Shown here one piece after another: positions 35,721 through 47,375 of a stretch of 49,165 nucleotides of DNA. A model generated the notes under the pieces. The model searched no databases, was not told where the DNA came from, and worked only from the letters and a program-made list of their open reading frames with translations. The first letter of the stretch is position 1, and each line of letters opens with the position of its first letter. Position numbers and translations under genes: made by a program. The stretch comes from Paraglomus occultum (taxonomy: Eukaryota; Glomeromycota; Glomeromycetes; Paraglomerales; Paraglomeraceae): positions 1-49,165 of the forward strand of contig CAJVPJ010000071.1 in the NCBI GenBank assembly GCA_910592205.1, read 5' to 3'.

Positions 35721-38655
35721 TCATCCATCATCCTCACCAGTATCCGAACTTAAAACAATGTCAGGCAATTCTTCGTCTGTATCAGATAAATCTCTTTCTA
35801 CCGTACTGTCAGGTAATTCTTCATCTGTATTCAATAAATCTCTTTTTACCATATCGTCAGGCTCCTTTGTATACGTGGTCTCAACAACAGGTTGCTTTTG
35901 GTGATTGTCACGAGGCGGTGGAAAGGATGAAGTGGAAATATCAGACGTGTGTTGAAGTGGAGGAAGACGGGAATGATATACCAGATCACAAATTGATAGA
36001 GCTTGGATGCAAAATGCTTGAACCTGTTATGAAAATTTCGTGTTAGCGTTGTATCGAGAGCAGTGAATTGATAACATACAACAGATTTTATTCGCTAATT
36101 ATACCTGATTTATCCTTGAATTTAATCCATTCTGAAACACCTTCAAAGCCATTGGCATCACATTGGCTTGAATATCAGACGGAGCTATCACAGAAGACAA
36201 TAAACAATCGTACAAAGCCAGCTCTATGTTTTCATCAAACCCTGCAGACTTCTTGTCAACCATGCCTCCCAGGTTTAAAATTTGAGAGAGTATAACGTTA
36301 TCGACCGTTCTACGAACGGTTGCAGGCAGAGAGTGACTGCTGACTATTAAGAATGTTTTCAACACTTTGAATAGAAAAAGCGACATGAATTGTAGTTAAT
36401 ATAATACTATGCTGAATGAAGAAAATTGTGCCTCGCGGTTTCTCACCTTTTAACGCAGCATGTTTGATGTCTACATCAAAATGACTGTTAATTACAGGTG
36501 GGTTTACTAGAGAATCTGACGTAGAAACGTTATCCTTCTCTTTTCCTGCTTTCTTCGAAATGTCGTTATCATATTTATACATGTCCTTCATACAGTCATA
36601 TAATTAAATAAGAATAAATGCATACCTTTGCGCTTGTTGACATACTGCCGACAGTCTCCTTTACCTTCGGGGTGTCCTCTATATCCGACAATATTGCTGA
36701 CAGAAGGGGTGAAGAAATTAAATTCCCAAAACCTATCCCATATTTTTGTAAACAGAGATTGAAAAGATTGTACGTAGAGCTTTTGAGAAGCCTAAATACG
36801 AAACATAATTAAATTTAATCAGATCTGAAGCTATCAAACTTCAAACTAGATCGCCAATGGCCAAAGCATACCCATGATGTTTGTATTGATTCAAAATACT
36901 TGGAAAAATTTGGGAAAGCAGCCTCAAATATTTTAAAAGGCTGTCTCCTACACTGTTACATCAGAACTGTCTTAGGTTTAGTATGTTGAGTCAGAGTTTA
37001 ATACGTATAAAAAGTAATGAAAATGACTTTTTATTTGCAAGATTAAACCCTTACCAAAGAATCAATCCTGAAAGCAATTTATTGATAGCAAAATGCAGAG
37101 ACGCTATTCCAGCCATTATCGTTGTAAATTCATTCTTATCTGCATTCTCAGCCAACTAGTTGACAAAAAAAAAGCAATATCAGCAAACCAGTTCCAAAAC
37201 TCGTAGAATAATCTCTTATAATGTTTTGAATACACACAATTGAATTACTGTTGACACTGTAAACTCTTGTAATAAGATCAATAATCTGGTTGACAGGCAC
37301 TTTCAAAGGTACTGATGCCTTAATTCTGCATGACAATTATTAAAAAAATTCAGCAAAATCAATAAGCATCAAGTGGTTTTAAAACCCAATAATAGCGATT
37401 TACCTTAATAGGCTCACAATACATTCACAAAACGCCTCAAATCTTCTGATTAAAACTGGAAAACCGGTAACATAATCGTCATCCACTGTCGGCATATCAA
37501 ATACAAGAACCGCTTTCCTCTTTTCGTCCTTTTCTGCAAAAAGAAGAGAAAAAGTGAGCTGACATTGAACTTGCGCAAGGCATCATTATATGCGTCATTG
37601 GTTTAAAGGCTGATCAATAATTCACTTTACCTTCGTCCACACTTTCCAATAGCCTATCCAAGATGCTGTTTCCACATCCAATTGCTCTTTCCATGGTCTC
37701 TCTCCATCTCTCTGCTGAACCGACCCTCCCTCCAACCATAATCACACTGGCAAAACATTCAGCTGCAAAAGATGGTATCTGTGATGAAGAATAGTACGTT
37801 CCATCCAGCAGAGAGATGCAAAGCGCTTGGGCGTGTGAGAAAACCGGGCGGAACAGTGTGGGAAAAGAGTAGGCTGAGCGAGTAAGAGCTTTTAGAATCA
37901 CTCGCTACAGAGTTTGGTTAGTGATTGTGACCACCTTGAAAAAATAAAAGTGAAATTTAACAAGGCATAGTATAAAACACACATACCAGTAATTTTTTAT
38001 TGCCCGACAGATTTATCAAACACGAATTGAATTTAGGAATCAATTGCGCAGTGATTTCTCGTTGTAGTTGTGGTTTATCGATTGTCTTGTCAAATAATTC
38101 CGACAACGTCGAGATAACAGTTTCCAAGGTTGTTGATGACTCGGGTCGCTACTTTAGATCAGTTCAAATTTTGGTCAGCGCTCATGAAATTGGCTTGTAT
38201 GCTCTGTCAAGAAAACGGTCGGTAACTTATCACAACCATGCAATCGTCACTGTTATTAATGTGACATTTTCCTGGATGTCGTCTATCTAACCTAATATAT
38301 TATTCTCATTCTTACATGGACTTACCACTAAAAGGCCGACCAACCATCCTGCCCATTTAACACCCCACTCTCCAATAACGTCATCCACCTGCTCGATTGT
38401 AAGTCTCATGCAACACACGCCAGCAAAACGTTCTTCCGCAATCTTTGATTGCGTCAAAGAATTTATTCTTGTGATCCATTTATGAAGATACGGGTGCGAC
38501 GATGGTTGTTTGAGCAATTGATGAAGTGTGATCGATTTGAGAACAAAAGGGAGGTTCGCGGAAAGTAAAGAAGTTGAAGTAGGTGAAAGATAAGTTGAAA
38601 GAAGATAGTAGAGTATTGATGGATTTGATGCAACATGCGAAGGTGTTGGAAGCAT
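35721..38655 (-). CDS. RIX1: Pre-rRNA-processing protein RIX1 (PELP1 family)
   Basis: Scaffold of the Rix1 complex (with Ipi1 and Ipi3), needed for ITS2 processing and late maturation of pre-60S ribosomes in the nucleoplasm. Exons: complement(35721..36023, 36105..36364, 36447..36552, 36626..36791, 36900..36947, 37055..37155, 37238..37325, 37404..37533, 37631..37904, 37987..38148, 38326..38655), 655 residues against 763 in yeast. The N-terminal RIX1 domain shows HKWITRINSLTQSKIAEERF then AGVCCMRLTIEQ, the signature of the family. Helical repeats continue (VPVNQIIDLITRVYSV; MAGIASLHFAINKLLSGLIL). The tail is acidic, as in PELP1 proteins, with a duplicated 16-residue unit (RDL..TDEELPD) encoded by a 48-bp tandem repeat at 35761-35856. 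The exon ending at 36900 uses a weak GTATTT donor; this is the least certain junction. Confidence 0.85.
35761..35856 (-). repeat. 48-bp tandem duplication inside RIX1 coding sequence
   Basis: Two units, 35761-35808 and 35809-35856, both starting 'tcagg(c/t)aattcttc(g/a)tctgtat', in the same frame. Each encodes a 16-residue acidic unit ending in DEELPD. The two units differ at about ten positions, so the duplication is not recent. Confidence 0.85.
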
Positions 38656-40743
38656 ACTTTCAAAATGAATTTCCCACTAATCAAAGATTTTCGACTAAAA
38701 AATTTTGTGCTGATAACGATAATATTTTATTTCCTTTATTGGCGTACAAAGTTTCCAGAGTTTTCCATTTATAGTAATAGCGAGACATTTTCAAAAATTT
38801 TAAATAATTTAGAACAGGATATTAAAACTCCTCCATACCATTATACAACAATTAATTTACGAGATCGGAATTGAATTTACGAAACAAAGAAACTATCGGA
38901 ATCACCTTACATTCTCACTTTATGGACATGGAGAAAAATAGAAATTTAGTTAATAGTTGAAATTTTAAATTTCTGAAAATGCAATTAGTAAACTAATGAT
39001 TACGAATAAAACTATCAATGGGACGATCCAAAGTTTAAAAGGTATCCTATCTCAGCAGGCGGGTTGGAAACAATAACAACCAATTCTTCAATTTTGTCTT
39101 CCCCCTAGAGAGAAAGATTTACCAGAGATACAATCTCTTCATTTATTTTCTCGTATCCATTCTCAGCGCACCCAAGCTAATGTTCACAGGAATAACAGTC
39201 GAGTTGAGCTCAACGGCTTTCATACTTAGCGGAGAGAGTAAATCGTAATATTAGTCAATTGTATCAAGACGGGGCGAGTCTTTCCGTCGGCTCGTACCGT
39301 AGTGGCTTTACTATGTATTCCTTCGTGGCGAACATTTGGTGACTTTCTTACTAACAGTGTTAAGTGAAGAAGGGAGTCTATCGTGTTATGACGTTTAGAT
39401 CGTTTACGGTCCACCTTAATGTTTAACCTATCGAAAAAGTAACTCAATTGCAACGTACATTGTGCATCATCACTAACCTCTGAGTATAACGTCCCTTACG
39501 ACTCATTTTGAGTGGACGGGGATTTCCCTTACGAGTTATTGACGTTAACTTACCTCAGTATCTTTCGAGGGCACATACCAGCTGAATTTATACAGACTGC
39601 CGTCTGCTTTATTTGAGATGGGATATTACAATACATGTTAGATTAAAAAATGACTGAGAAGTTAACAAATGAAAAAAATAAACCAGCAAGCTGTCCTCGA
39701 AAAGTTAACCAAAAATATGAAATCAAGAATTCTCACCTACGACTATGGTGAAGTATTTAATTAGTAATTAAATATTTTGTTGTTGTAATAGTTATTTGAT
39801 TAATAATAATAATATGTCATGTAAATATGCTATAATAATTACTTTTCCCCGAAAATTAAATTTTTTCACTGTTTTTCTCCCAAATGAAGAACATAATATT
39901 AATATCATATATATACTACATACACCGTGTAGAGCTATCATCGATTAAGCACATTACTATCCGAATAGGTTTTATATTAGAATTAATTTTGCTTGAAATG
40001 AAGGTAAAGACTGTATTAGTCAAATTAGTTGATCTTCAGCCACATCAGCCTCTGTAATCCAACTTATCGAGAGGTGTTTAATACCGAAAAAAGGAAAACA
40101 GGGGGTGAGGTATGTCCACTGATCGAATTGACCTATTACTATGTATCTATTAATACAACTTCATTGAATTGTAGCCTTATAACGCAATGGTTTGAATATA
40201 TTAAATACGAATAATCGAAAAAACTTGGCAAGATCTGGAACATACGTAGTTTAAAGTCATTCTCTTTTTATAAAGCAGTTACCACACTACTAAACCTTTT
40301 CTGTATTAAACATTTTCGTCACAGATATGCGATTGGCATCGCAAAAATTCTGTACTACTCTGTTCCCTTGGTTCATGACATCGCCGTGTACATCAACCAG
40401 TCCATTTATGGTAAGCGGGACAACAAGCTTATATTAATATTAATCAAAGACCCATATTCAATATGGAAAGTTCCGAAGAAGCCGTGTAATGACGCCTTGA
40501 ACAGCTAACATTCGCTTGTTCACACAAAATTTTTTCCTATGGTGACACCAGGAAAGTTCCATCAAGGAAAATTCCATCATATTTACCCACCGTCTTTATA
40601 CGATGACTATACGCAGTCCTTGGTGAAGAACGTAACGGATGTTCCACCACTTTAGCAAACCATTTCAATTACGCTTGCCGTAAATATTTAAATACCCCGA
40701 CAGGTACAATTCTTTGAATATCCCTGCACGGCTGCTGTAAATC
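38656..40743. other. Divergent promoter region between RIX1 and the LRR gene
   Basis: About 2.1 kb with only short ORFs. Near the RIX1 start lies 'aaaaaatttt' at 38697-38706, resembling the yeast rRNA-processing element (AAAAATTTT), but one AT-rich match in AT-rich DNA is weak. A plus-strand open stretch (about 39080-39225) reads LPEIQSLHLFSRIHSQRTQA but ends quickly and is unrecognised. A TATA-like 'aaatatttaaat' is near 40682, about 55 bp before the LRR ORF. Confidence 0.45.
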
Positions 40744-42423
40744 ATGACGACTTTAAAACTGCCACTCACACGCTCACTTCCAACTTCAAGTCATTCGGTC
40801 CCTATTTCACTTGATAAATATCTTACGCGGGAAGGCCATCATCTAGTGGTTACATACCTCAAATTCAATAAAGTTCAAAAAGACATCCAGGAAGGGAAAT
40901 TAAATAATTTAGAGGAGAAAGATATAGATGATTTGCTGGGAAGTTATAAAGGAGGGCCATCACACTGCTTCAACAATCTCAATTACGATAACCTTAACCT
41001 GACACGAAACGAGCTAAAAGTACTCGCAAAAATATTGAAGGCAGATAAATTATCAAATGTACGCACCCTGCGTATATGCAGAAACAATCTCCATGGCGGC
41101 ATCCTTAAGACAATAATCGATGTCTTGAGCAACAATAATACCGTAGAGGTACTAGATCTCTCCTTCAACGCAATACGCGATGCTGACGCCAAGGATTTTT
41201 CTCGTTTACTGAAGAAAAATAAGGTCCTCCGTGAAATAGCAATTGGGCATAACAGGATAACAGCCAAGGGAGCTCAATCCATAGCAAAAGCTTTGAAAGT
41301 AAACAACTCACTTGTTCGATTGAATATTGAAGCCAACAGACTCGACATCGCTGGGGCCGCCGCCATTGCCGATATTGTTGCTTATAACAATAGTCTGAAA
41401 TTTCTCCATATTGGTGGCAATAACATTCAAGCCGGAGGGATGGCCGCCATAAGTGAAGCATTGAAAAGCAACAAGATACTTTGTAGTCTCAGTCTCGATT
41501 GTAATAACATTGGATCAGAGGGTGCATTTCATCTGGGAGAAGCATTGAAAGCAAATAGTACTCTAACACATCTTTATGTTTCTCGCAATGATATCGGTAA
41601 TGACGGACTACAATACTTGAGTATAGCCATGCTCTCTAACAGATCACTAATATATGTTGATTTGGAGTTGAATTGCATCGGAAAAAATGGCAATATGAAC
41701 GGAGTGAAAGCGCTGGCCGACTTGTTCGACCGACACACTGTTCCCCGCGCTATAAACCTCAAGTTCAATCCCATTGGAGATATTGGATGCCAGTCTCTTG
41801 CCAGCGGACTATATCGAAACATGACTCTGGAATCGATTATTTTGTCTAGCTGTGACATCGGACTACAAGGAATACGTGCCCTATGCGATTCATTAAAAGA
41901 GAATAAAGGGTTGCAGAATATCAGCTTGAGTAGAAATTGGGTCATGGGTGCTGATGGTCATCAGGCTGTGGCAGAGGCACTTGAGGAAAATACAATGTTG
42001 AAGAGAGTCCAGCTAGATTACGATTTTGAGGAGTGGGAGCGCATCAGCGAATCTATTGACAAATCACTTTTGAGGAATCACTTCCTTCAGGCAGAAAAGT
42101 ATTCTACGGCTTGTAGGCTATTGGTTTTATCGAGGCTTGTCATACACGCGACAGGGAAATTGAGGGAACAAAAATCGCATAGAGTAACAGAATTTTTAGA
42201 TTTACCATTTGAACTAAAGAGGAACATAATGTATGCTTTAGACACAACGAATGTATTGACGAATGACAACTGTAAAAAGATTCTCAGATTAGGCAGTCGT
42301 AGAGATAATTTCAATATCAGTAAGGAGGGCTTCCTGAAGGCGGTATTCGACGTCTATTATCCTAATAATGCGGGCACACCATTATGGCCTACCGGGGCGT
42401 TTGATACGTTTGTGAGAGTTTGA
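40744..42423 (+). CDS. RNI-like leucine-rich-repeat protein (NLR/RanGAP-type repeats)
   Basis: A single uninterrupted exon of 559 codons. Residues about 80-420 contain roughly eleven 28-residue LRRs of the ribonuclease-inhibitor type, for example VEVLDLSFNAIRDADAKDFS, LVRLNIEANRLDIAGAAAIA and LTHLYVSRNDIGNDGLQYLS, with the 'L.L..N.ig..G...la.aL' pattern. Such horseshoes bind proteins. The N-terminal 80 residues and the C-terminal 135 residues (including EFLDLPFELKRNIMYAL, a helix faintly like an F-box start) lie outside the repeats. The absence of introns contrasts with every other intact gene here, which may mean a retro-copied or fast-duplicating family member. Specific function unknown; RanGAP itself would have a different acidic tail. 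Confidence 0.85.
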   Translation: MTTLKLPLTRSLPTSSHSVPISLDKYLTREGHHLVVTYLKFNKVQKDIQEGKLNNLEEKDIDDLLGSYKGGPSHCFNNLNYDNLNLTRNELKVLAKILKADKLSNVRTLRICRNNLHGGILKTIIDVLSNNNTVEVLDLSFNAIRDADAKDFSRLLKKNKVLREIAIGHNRITAKGAQSIAKALKVNNSLVRLNIEANRLDIAGAAAIADIVAYNNSLKFLHIGGNNIQAGGMAAISEALKSNKILCSLSLDCNNIGSEGAFHLGEALKANSTLTHLYVSRNDIGNDGLQYLSIAMLSNRSLIYVDLELNCIGKNGNMNGVKALADLFDRHTVPRAINLKFNPIGDIGCQSLASGLYRNMTLESIILSSCDIGLQGIRALCDSLKENKGLQNISLSRNWVMGADGHQAVAEALEENTMLKRVQLDYDFEEWERISESIDKSLLRNHFLQAEKYSTACRLLVLSRLVIHATGKLREQKSHRVTEFLDLPFELKRNIMYALDTTNVLTNDNCKKILRLGSRRDNFNISKEGFLKAVFDVYYPNNAGTPLWPTGAFDTFVRV

Positions 42424-43126
42424 TTCCTAGGCCAAATACTACTACATACTTGTATATACGTGTATTTAGGGGGGAGGTAGTGTTTGTGTTATTGAAGTTG
42501 GCGTTGGGATAGGACGAACAAAAAAAAATAGCAATTAGTAGATTCATGTATTATGTATTATGTATTATGTATTATGTGTTAAATTAGGATAGCTCTTTCA
42601 TTAAATAAAAAAAAAAGAAGTCAAATTATTAACGCTGTTCCTTCTGCTGGATTATTAAAGGATAACTGTCATTTATTACTTAGTCATGATGCTACTCACA
42701 GAATTAATTATGAATGTCTTCTCTGGAAATATAATGCCTCCCATTCATCAGCAATCAGGTAAAAATGATTATGGTCGATCGTCGCTGCAATCATTATCAC
42801 TGTTACAAATGTCGGAGGTTTCTGTAATTAGAGCTAATTGCAGTCGTAAGATTTTATCCCATCTTTGAATAATCCCCCAACATGTTCTAACATCTATATA
42901 TAATAACCGTTGCTTTAATGTTTTCTTCATACTGTAATACTTTGGAATCTTTAGTTGTAAATCTCGACGGCTTAATAGTATGAGTTGGTTCACTGTGCTC
43001 GGAAACTCATTTCGTGTTGTACTTATCAAACCCTTGTGCTAGAAACGCCGTGCTTTGTCCCGCTTTCAAGAAATCGAAAAGGCAAAATCAACCAAAACAA
43101 ACTCCATTTTTTATTTCATAAACAAC
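42424..43126. other. Intergenic region, 3' ends of LRR and eL15 genes
   Basis: Contains a 'attatgt' microsatellite (four copies, about 42548-42577), a nine-A run near 42608, and a minus-strand ORF (42769-43029) discussed among the rejected items. No gene called. Confidence 0.5.
42546..42580. repeat. ATTATGT heptamer microsatellite
   Basis: Four tandem copies of 'attatgt' in the 3' flank of the LRR gene. Confidence 0.85.
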
Positions 43127-44350
43127 TTAACGATATCTTCTAAGAGATAACGTATTTCTCCTAAGCCAACTAGCATGTCGACCGCCACCCTTTGTCTTAT
43201 TATAACGATGCCCTTTACCAATACCGCGATTCTTCTTGCCAATACTGGTAAGCCCACGAGCTTCACGATGTTTATGTTTGGCCGAGGCAATCCAATTGAT
43301 GCGCGGATCACGTCTAATGGCTTTATGGGATGGATCGACTAGAATCACTTCGAAATACTTGTACGTCGAATCCTACATTCGCAGCCAGCATTTGAGCAAT
43401 AAAACAATACCAATTAGTGGATGTCAATCAAATTCAGTTGCGTGAATGACGACCCGACTTTGAACTTGCGCGACAGTGGTATACCTGGTTGACCCAGTAG
43501 GAATTTAATACACGCAGATTGGCACATCTGCGACCAACACGTTCTTCGGCAGTGGCCCTCAAGGAGCGTTGGTATTTTAGTTGATTGACACCTTGGTTAA
43601 CGGGTTTACCATAGGTAGCACCTTTGGGCACCGGGCGCTTACGACCACCGCGACGTACTCGAATACGATAAATGACATATCCTTGCTTGGCCTTTATCAA
43701 TAGAAAGTTTAATAAGCAAAACCGATGATTTTTAGCAGAGTTTATTCTAGGTATGTATACATTTGAAAAAAGAAACTAAAGTCACACGTATACTCCCACT
43801 CCTCACCATTTCTATCAAAACATTGCGATTGATTGTTTGAACCCACCTTGTAACCAAGTCGACGTGCCTTATCAGGTCTCGATGGACGCGATGCACGGTG
43901 GATAACATTTAACTGTCTAATAGTCCCCCACACCAAAAAGAAACATTGATCCATCCCCATTCAGTCTTAGTTCATTGGTCATGAAATTGTTTAAATTCCA
44001 TGCCTATATATTCTCCAATCTCTCGCATTCTCGCTAGTTCCGTATCATATAACAAGTAAACGACAACAGAACTTTGCGCAGAAGTACGAGGAGATAAAGT
44101 GCATGGAGAAGGCGATTGAGGGGAAAGGGATGAAGCACAAAAGTAAATTGATGCAAAAGTACCTGTATTCCCAGCATCTTACACGATGCAAGAAGCGAAG
44201 GACATCAGATTGTTTTTTTTTGTATAATTCCTCGAGGTACTTGTAAGCTGTATATACGAAAGCAGAAAAGGGTCAGTTGAAGTAATATCGACCGATTAAT
44301 ATGTAGCATTGTACCAAACACAAGCTGAGAAGACATTACTTACCACCCAT
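43127..44350 (-). CDS. RPL15: 60S ribosomal protein eL15
   Basis: Structural protein of the large ribosomal subunit. Exons complement(43127..43372, 43485..43691, 43847..43916, 44163..44247, 44344..44350) give 204 residues, exactly the usual length. The sequence matches eL15 throughout: [20 protein letters not shown], then [60 protein letters not shown] and the C-terminal [17 protein letters not shown]. The first coding exon is only 7 nt (ATGGGTG), a pattern common in fungal ribosomal protein genes, where the first intron sits next to the start codon. A TTAGGG-type telo-box lies about 45 bp upstream. The gene is divergent from the La protein gene. Confidence 0.97.
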
Positions 44351-45593
44351 GGTTCCCTGTTCTAATGGATTGTATCAATAAATAATAAAACAATGTTAGG
44401 GTTTTTTTAGCTTAATAAATTGCATCTCAACGGAAACTGATCGGTGCTAAAATCCCAACTTCAAAAAACTTTTTCAAGCTTGCTACAGAATCTACTTTAC
44501 ATCCATCTACTCATCCGTCTATCCATCCATCAGACGTTTGTATTCATTTCAAATATATTGCCTCATTATCTTTGCCACTGTTCATTCTCCACACATACCT
44601 TGCCCGAATTCAAAAAGGAGGAACTCGTCGTAACCAACATTCACTTTGTAGACAAATTTGTTTTTCACGTGACTTATTAATAAATTGGGGTACTTAGATT
44701 TGGGGCGAGGTGTCATCCAAAGAGGAATATATTTTTCGTTCTCTATTACGAGGATTATTTCCAATGAGTGCGCACTCTCTGCTCAAAGACTCTTAATTTG
44801 TAACAATGTGTTTTCCATTGAGTACGTTCTAATTCATGTTGAAATTGGGTTAGAATACCATCACCGTGAAATTGGCATGTCGTATATCATACCGGTTGAA
44901 GAAGTATTCAGTGAAGCGAAAATTGTGCAACTGTTTTTACGAGACAAGCAATTTTAATATTGAGTAGTTTGGCTTAACATTAAGGCATAACCAGTTCTTC
45001 CTCCATGGCTGCAACTGAATCGTAACTGTTTCTCGATTTTCCGGCAGGTAAAAGCATACTAAAATTCTCGAGGTTTTACATGATCACGATAAATGGCATT
45101 CCACGTGTTGTCATGATAATCATCACGATTAGAGAACGCGCATAATACTGTAATAATGGTTATTTTTTAGGCAATTCGAGTATTGTTAGCTCGGGGATTT
45201 CGTTGTCTAAATTAATATGCTTTACTAGTGAATGCGATAACTCCGACTAAATTTCCTGCTATTTGCTTTGTAGTATTCGATTGTTGTTTCGTAATATTTG
45301 AATTCTCTCCTTTTAACGTTATCATTTATTTCGAGTATTGGGAATTTTCATATTTTAATGATATGCGAATCGCTAGAAATCAATTTTATTATGAAAGGAT
45401 TGATTTCAGTGCTTAATAGTGCTCTAAACAATTTTTATTTAAAGAATAATAATAAACGAATTAAAGCGTTGTTAAATTGAACAAATCAACCACACAAATA
45501 AACAAACTTCTATGATTGCACAAGGTCCCAGGGTTATCATTGGCCGCAGTTACTACATATTAATGGTTCATGCGCGAGACGCAGAAACAAATC
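44351..45593. other. Divergent promoter region between eL15 and La
   Basis: Apart from the telo-box near the eL15 start, the region has only unrecognised short ORFs (the longest 44685-44957, plus strand, 90 codons, no known domain). A second, imperfect 'agggttat' lies at about 45529, roughly 60 bp upstream of La. Confidence 0.5.
44395..44408 (-). promoter_or_regulatory. Telo-box (AACCCTAA-type) in the eL15 promoter
   Basis: Plus strand reads gttagggttttttt, i.e. AAAAAAACCCTAAC on the gene's strand, about 45 bp upstream of the eL15 ATG. TTAGGG/AACCCTA boxes bound by Tbf1-type Myb proteins control ribosomal protein genes in many fungi, so this is a likely regulatory site. Single occurrence; binding is not shown. 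Confidence 0.5.
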
Positions 45594-47375
45594 ATGGCTA
45601 CTGTCGAGCAAACAAATACGCAGTCACAAGCGATAGAGACGAATTCCGAAGCTGTTAAGGAAGGCCTGGACGAGAAGTGCTTGGAAAGCGAGAGTAAAGA
45701 AGGAGAAGACCAAGATCAGAAGAAAGTGTCTGCAACAACTGATATCACAGAGACAAAAAGAAACATACTTACGCAAGTGGAATATTATTTTGGCAACAAA
45801 AACCTCAGGACAGATACTTTCTTGAATCGAGAGATAAAAAAGGATCCAGACGGATGTATCCTTGATGTTATCGTCGTGATTTAATTTTGTGAAATAGCCT
45901 ACGATTTTTTTTTCCTTAATTCCCCGGTTTGCGTATCGTGTAGGGGTATCGCTCGATGTTTTGGCTACATTTAACAAGATGAAAGTTTATACAGATAGAG
46001 GTCTTGTGGTCGAGGCCTTGCGAGGATCTCCAGAGCTCTTGGAAGTCAACGAAGACGGAACAAAGGTACGAAACATGAATTACTGAAGAGAGCTGTGTCA
46101 ACGTAACTGTATATTATATCGTTATTTACGTGGTGGTTAACCTGGTTGTCACTTTGATGATTCTAGGTGCGTCGTAAACTTCCAACACTCCTGCCGATTC
46201 CTGAACAAGTAAAAAGAGGCCCAATGTTTAAGAGTATATATGCCGTTAGTATCAATTTCTCGTACAGCGATTTTGATGATCGCATGACAGCTGATTAATC
46301 TTTTCCCATTCCAGAAAGGGTTTTCAACAGACGCTTGTCCGGATGTAAAGGAAATAACAACATTCTTTGAAAAGTACGGCAAAGTAAAGTCAGTAAAATT
46401 AAGAAAAGACGAAAATGGAAAATTTAAGGTGGATACTTTATCATTATCTGTGCTTGTATGACGAATATGACAGAATCTCAAGTAAGCGCGTTATTAGGGG
46501 TCTGTGTTTGTTGAGTTTCAAACAACCGATGAAGCAAGGAAAGTCAGTGCGATGCAGCTGTCTTACCAGGATCAACCGCTTACAATGATGCTCAAGTATG
46601 TTTTCATCATGGTTTCATGAGTAAAGCTCATTCTCCATGTACAAATCAGATTGATAATGTACCATTCTTGTTAGGTTTGATTATTGTGAAAACAAATGCA
46701 TAGAAAAGGGTATAGATCCAAACACGCTCAGGACTGATTTTGGGACTTCAAAAGAAAGTAGAAAACCTGATAGAGGGCAAGGTCGGAATGCGCGAAAACC
46801 GGAGAGGGATCATAGACATCTTTTTAAAATTACTGGAGCCAAACCAGACTCCGAATGGTCACCTATAAGAGTATGTAGCAAGACATTGGGGAAGTTACGA
46901 TTGCAACAACATCTGTTATTATCAGAGACTCAAATATAATACACAATGCTTTTGTTTAGAGCGAGGCAGAAAAGTACGGTACCGTCTTTTGGGTTGAACT
47001 CTATGGAGACGGGACTGGATACATCGAGTACAAGCTGCCATTAGATGAAGAGAAGAAAGAGGCTCTACTGTCAAGTGATGTGGAGATTGATGGTGAAAAG
47101 CTAAGCTTCACTACAATTACTCGTATGTATAGTCCACTTTTGAGTAGGCCAGGATAAAATTTTTCCTATTGAAAGTTTTGCTTTAAAATGTAACTGCGTA
47201 TTATACCCTGTTATTTGATATAGCCGAAGAAGCGACGGAATATTTTACAAAAAAGAAAGAGGCGAGTCAACGTCTTCGTGAACAAAAGAGGGCAGAGAAC
47301 AGGCGTTCAGAAAGGCCAGATCGTCCTCCGGTCGTTGTTCCAGCATCCAAGAAAAGAAAAGTCGATACAAAATAG
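45594..47375 (+). CDS. LHP1: La protein (La motif + two RRMs)
   Basis: Binds the UUU-3'OH end of RNA polymerase III transcripts and protects and folds pre-tRNA, U6 and other small RNAs in the nucleus. Exons 45594..45855, 45944..46065, 46167..46244, 46315..46428, 46498..46595, 46675..46870, 46960..47122, 47224..47375, 394 residues. An acidic N-terminus is followed by the La motif at about 53-128 (RNILTQVEYYFGNKNLRTDT ... DGWVSLDVLATFNKMK). RRM1 lies at about 150-225 (KSIYAKGFSTDACPDVKEI; GSVFVEFQTTDEA). A charged linker leads to a second RRM-like domain (about 285-345). The tail ends in the basic nuclear signal KKRKVDTK. La-motif residues Q, YYF and F that hold the 3' U are present. An in-frame ATG at 45570 would add eight residues; 45594 has the better context. 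It is divergent from eL15. Confidence 0.93.

Noticed and set aside
38697-38706. RRPE-like AAAAATTTT word upstream of RIX1
   Set aside because: Attractive for a ribosome-biogenesis gene, but AT-rich background makes a single match uninformative; left as a note only.
39226-39453. Protein-like stretches in the RIX1-LRR gap on both strands
   Set aside because: Short, end at stops, and match nothing I know; not enough to call a gene or transposon.
42769-43029. Minus-strand ORF with KIPKYYSMKKTLKQRLLYID, faintly like the end of a HECT ubiquitin ligase
   Set aside because: Only about 20 residues resemble 'LPeY.S...L.eKLL.AI'. The catalytic cysteine region and the rest of the C-lobe are absent, and no further exons were found.
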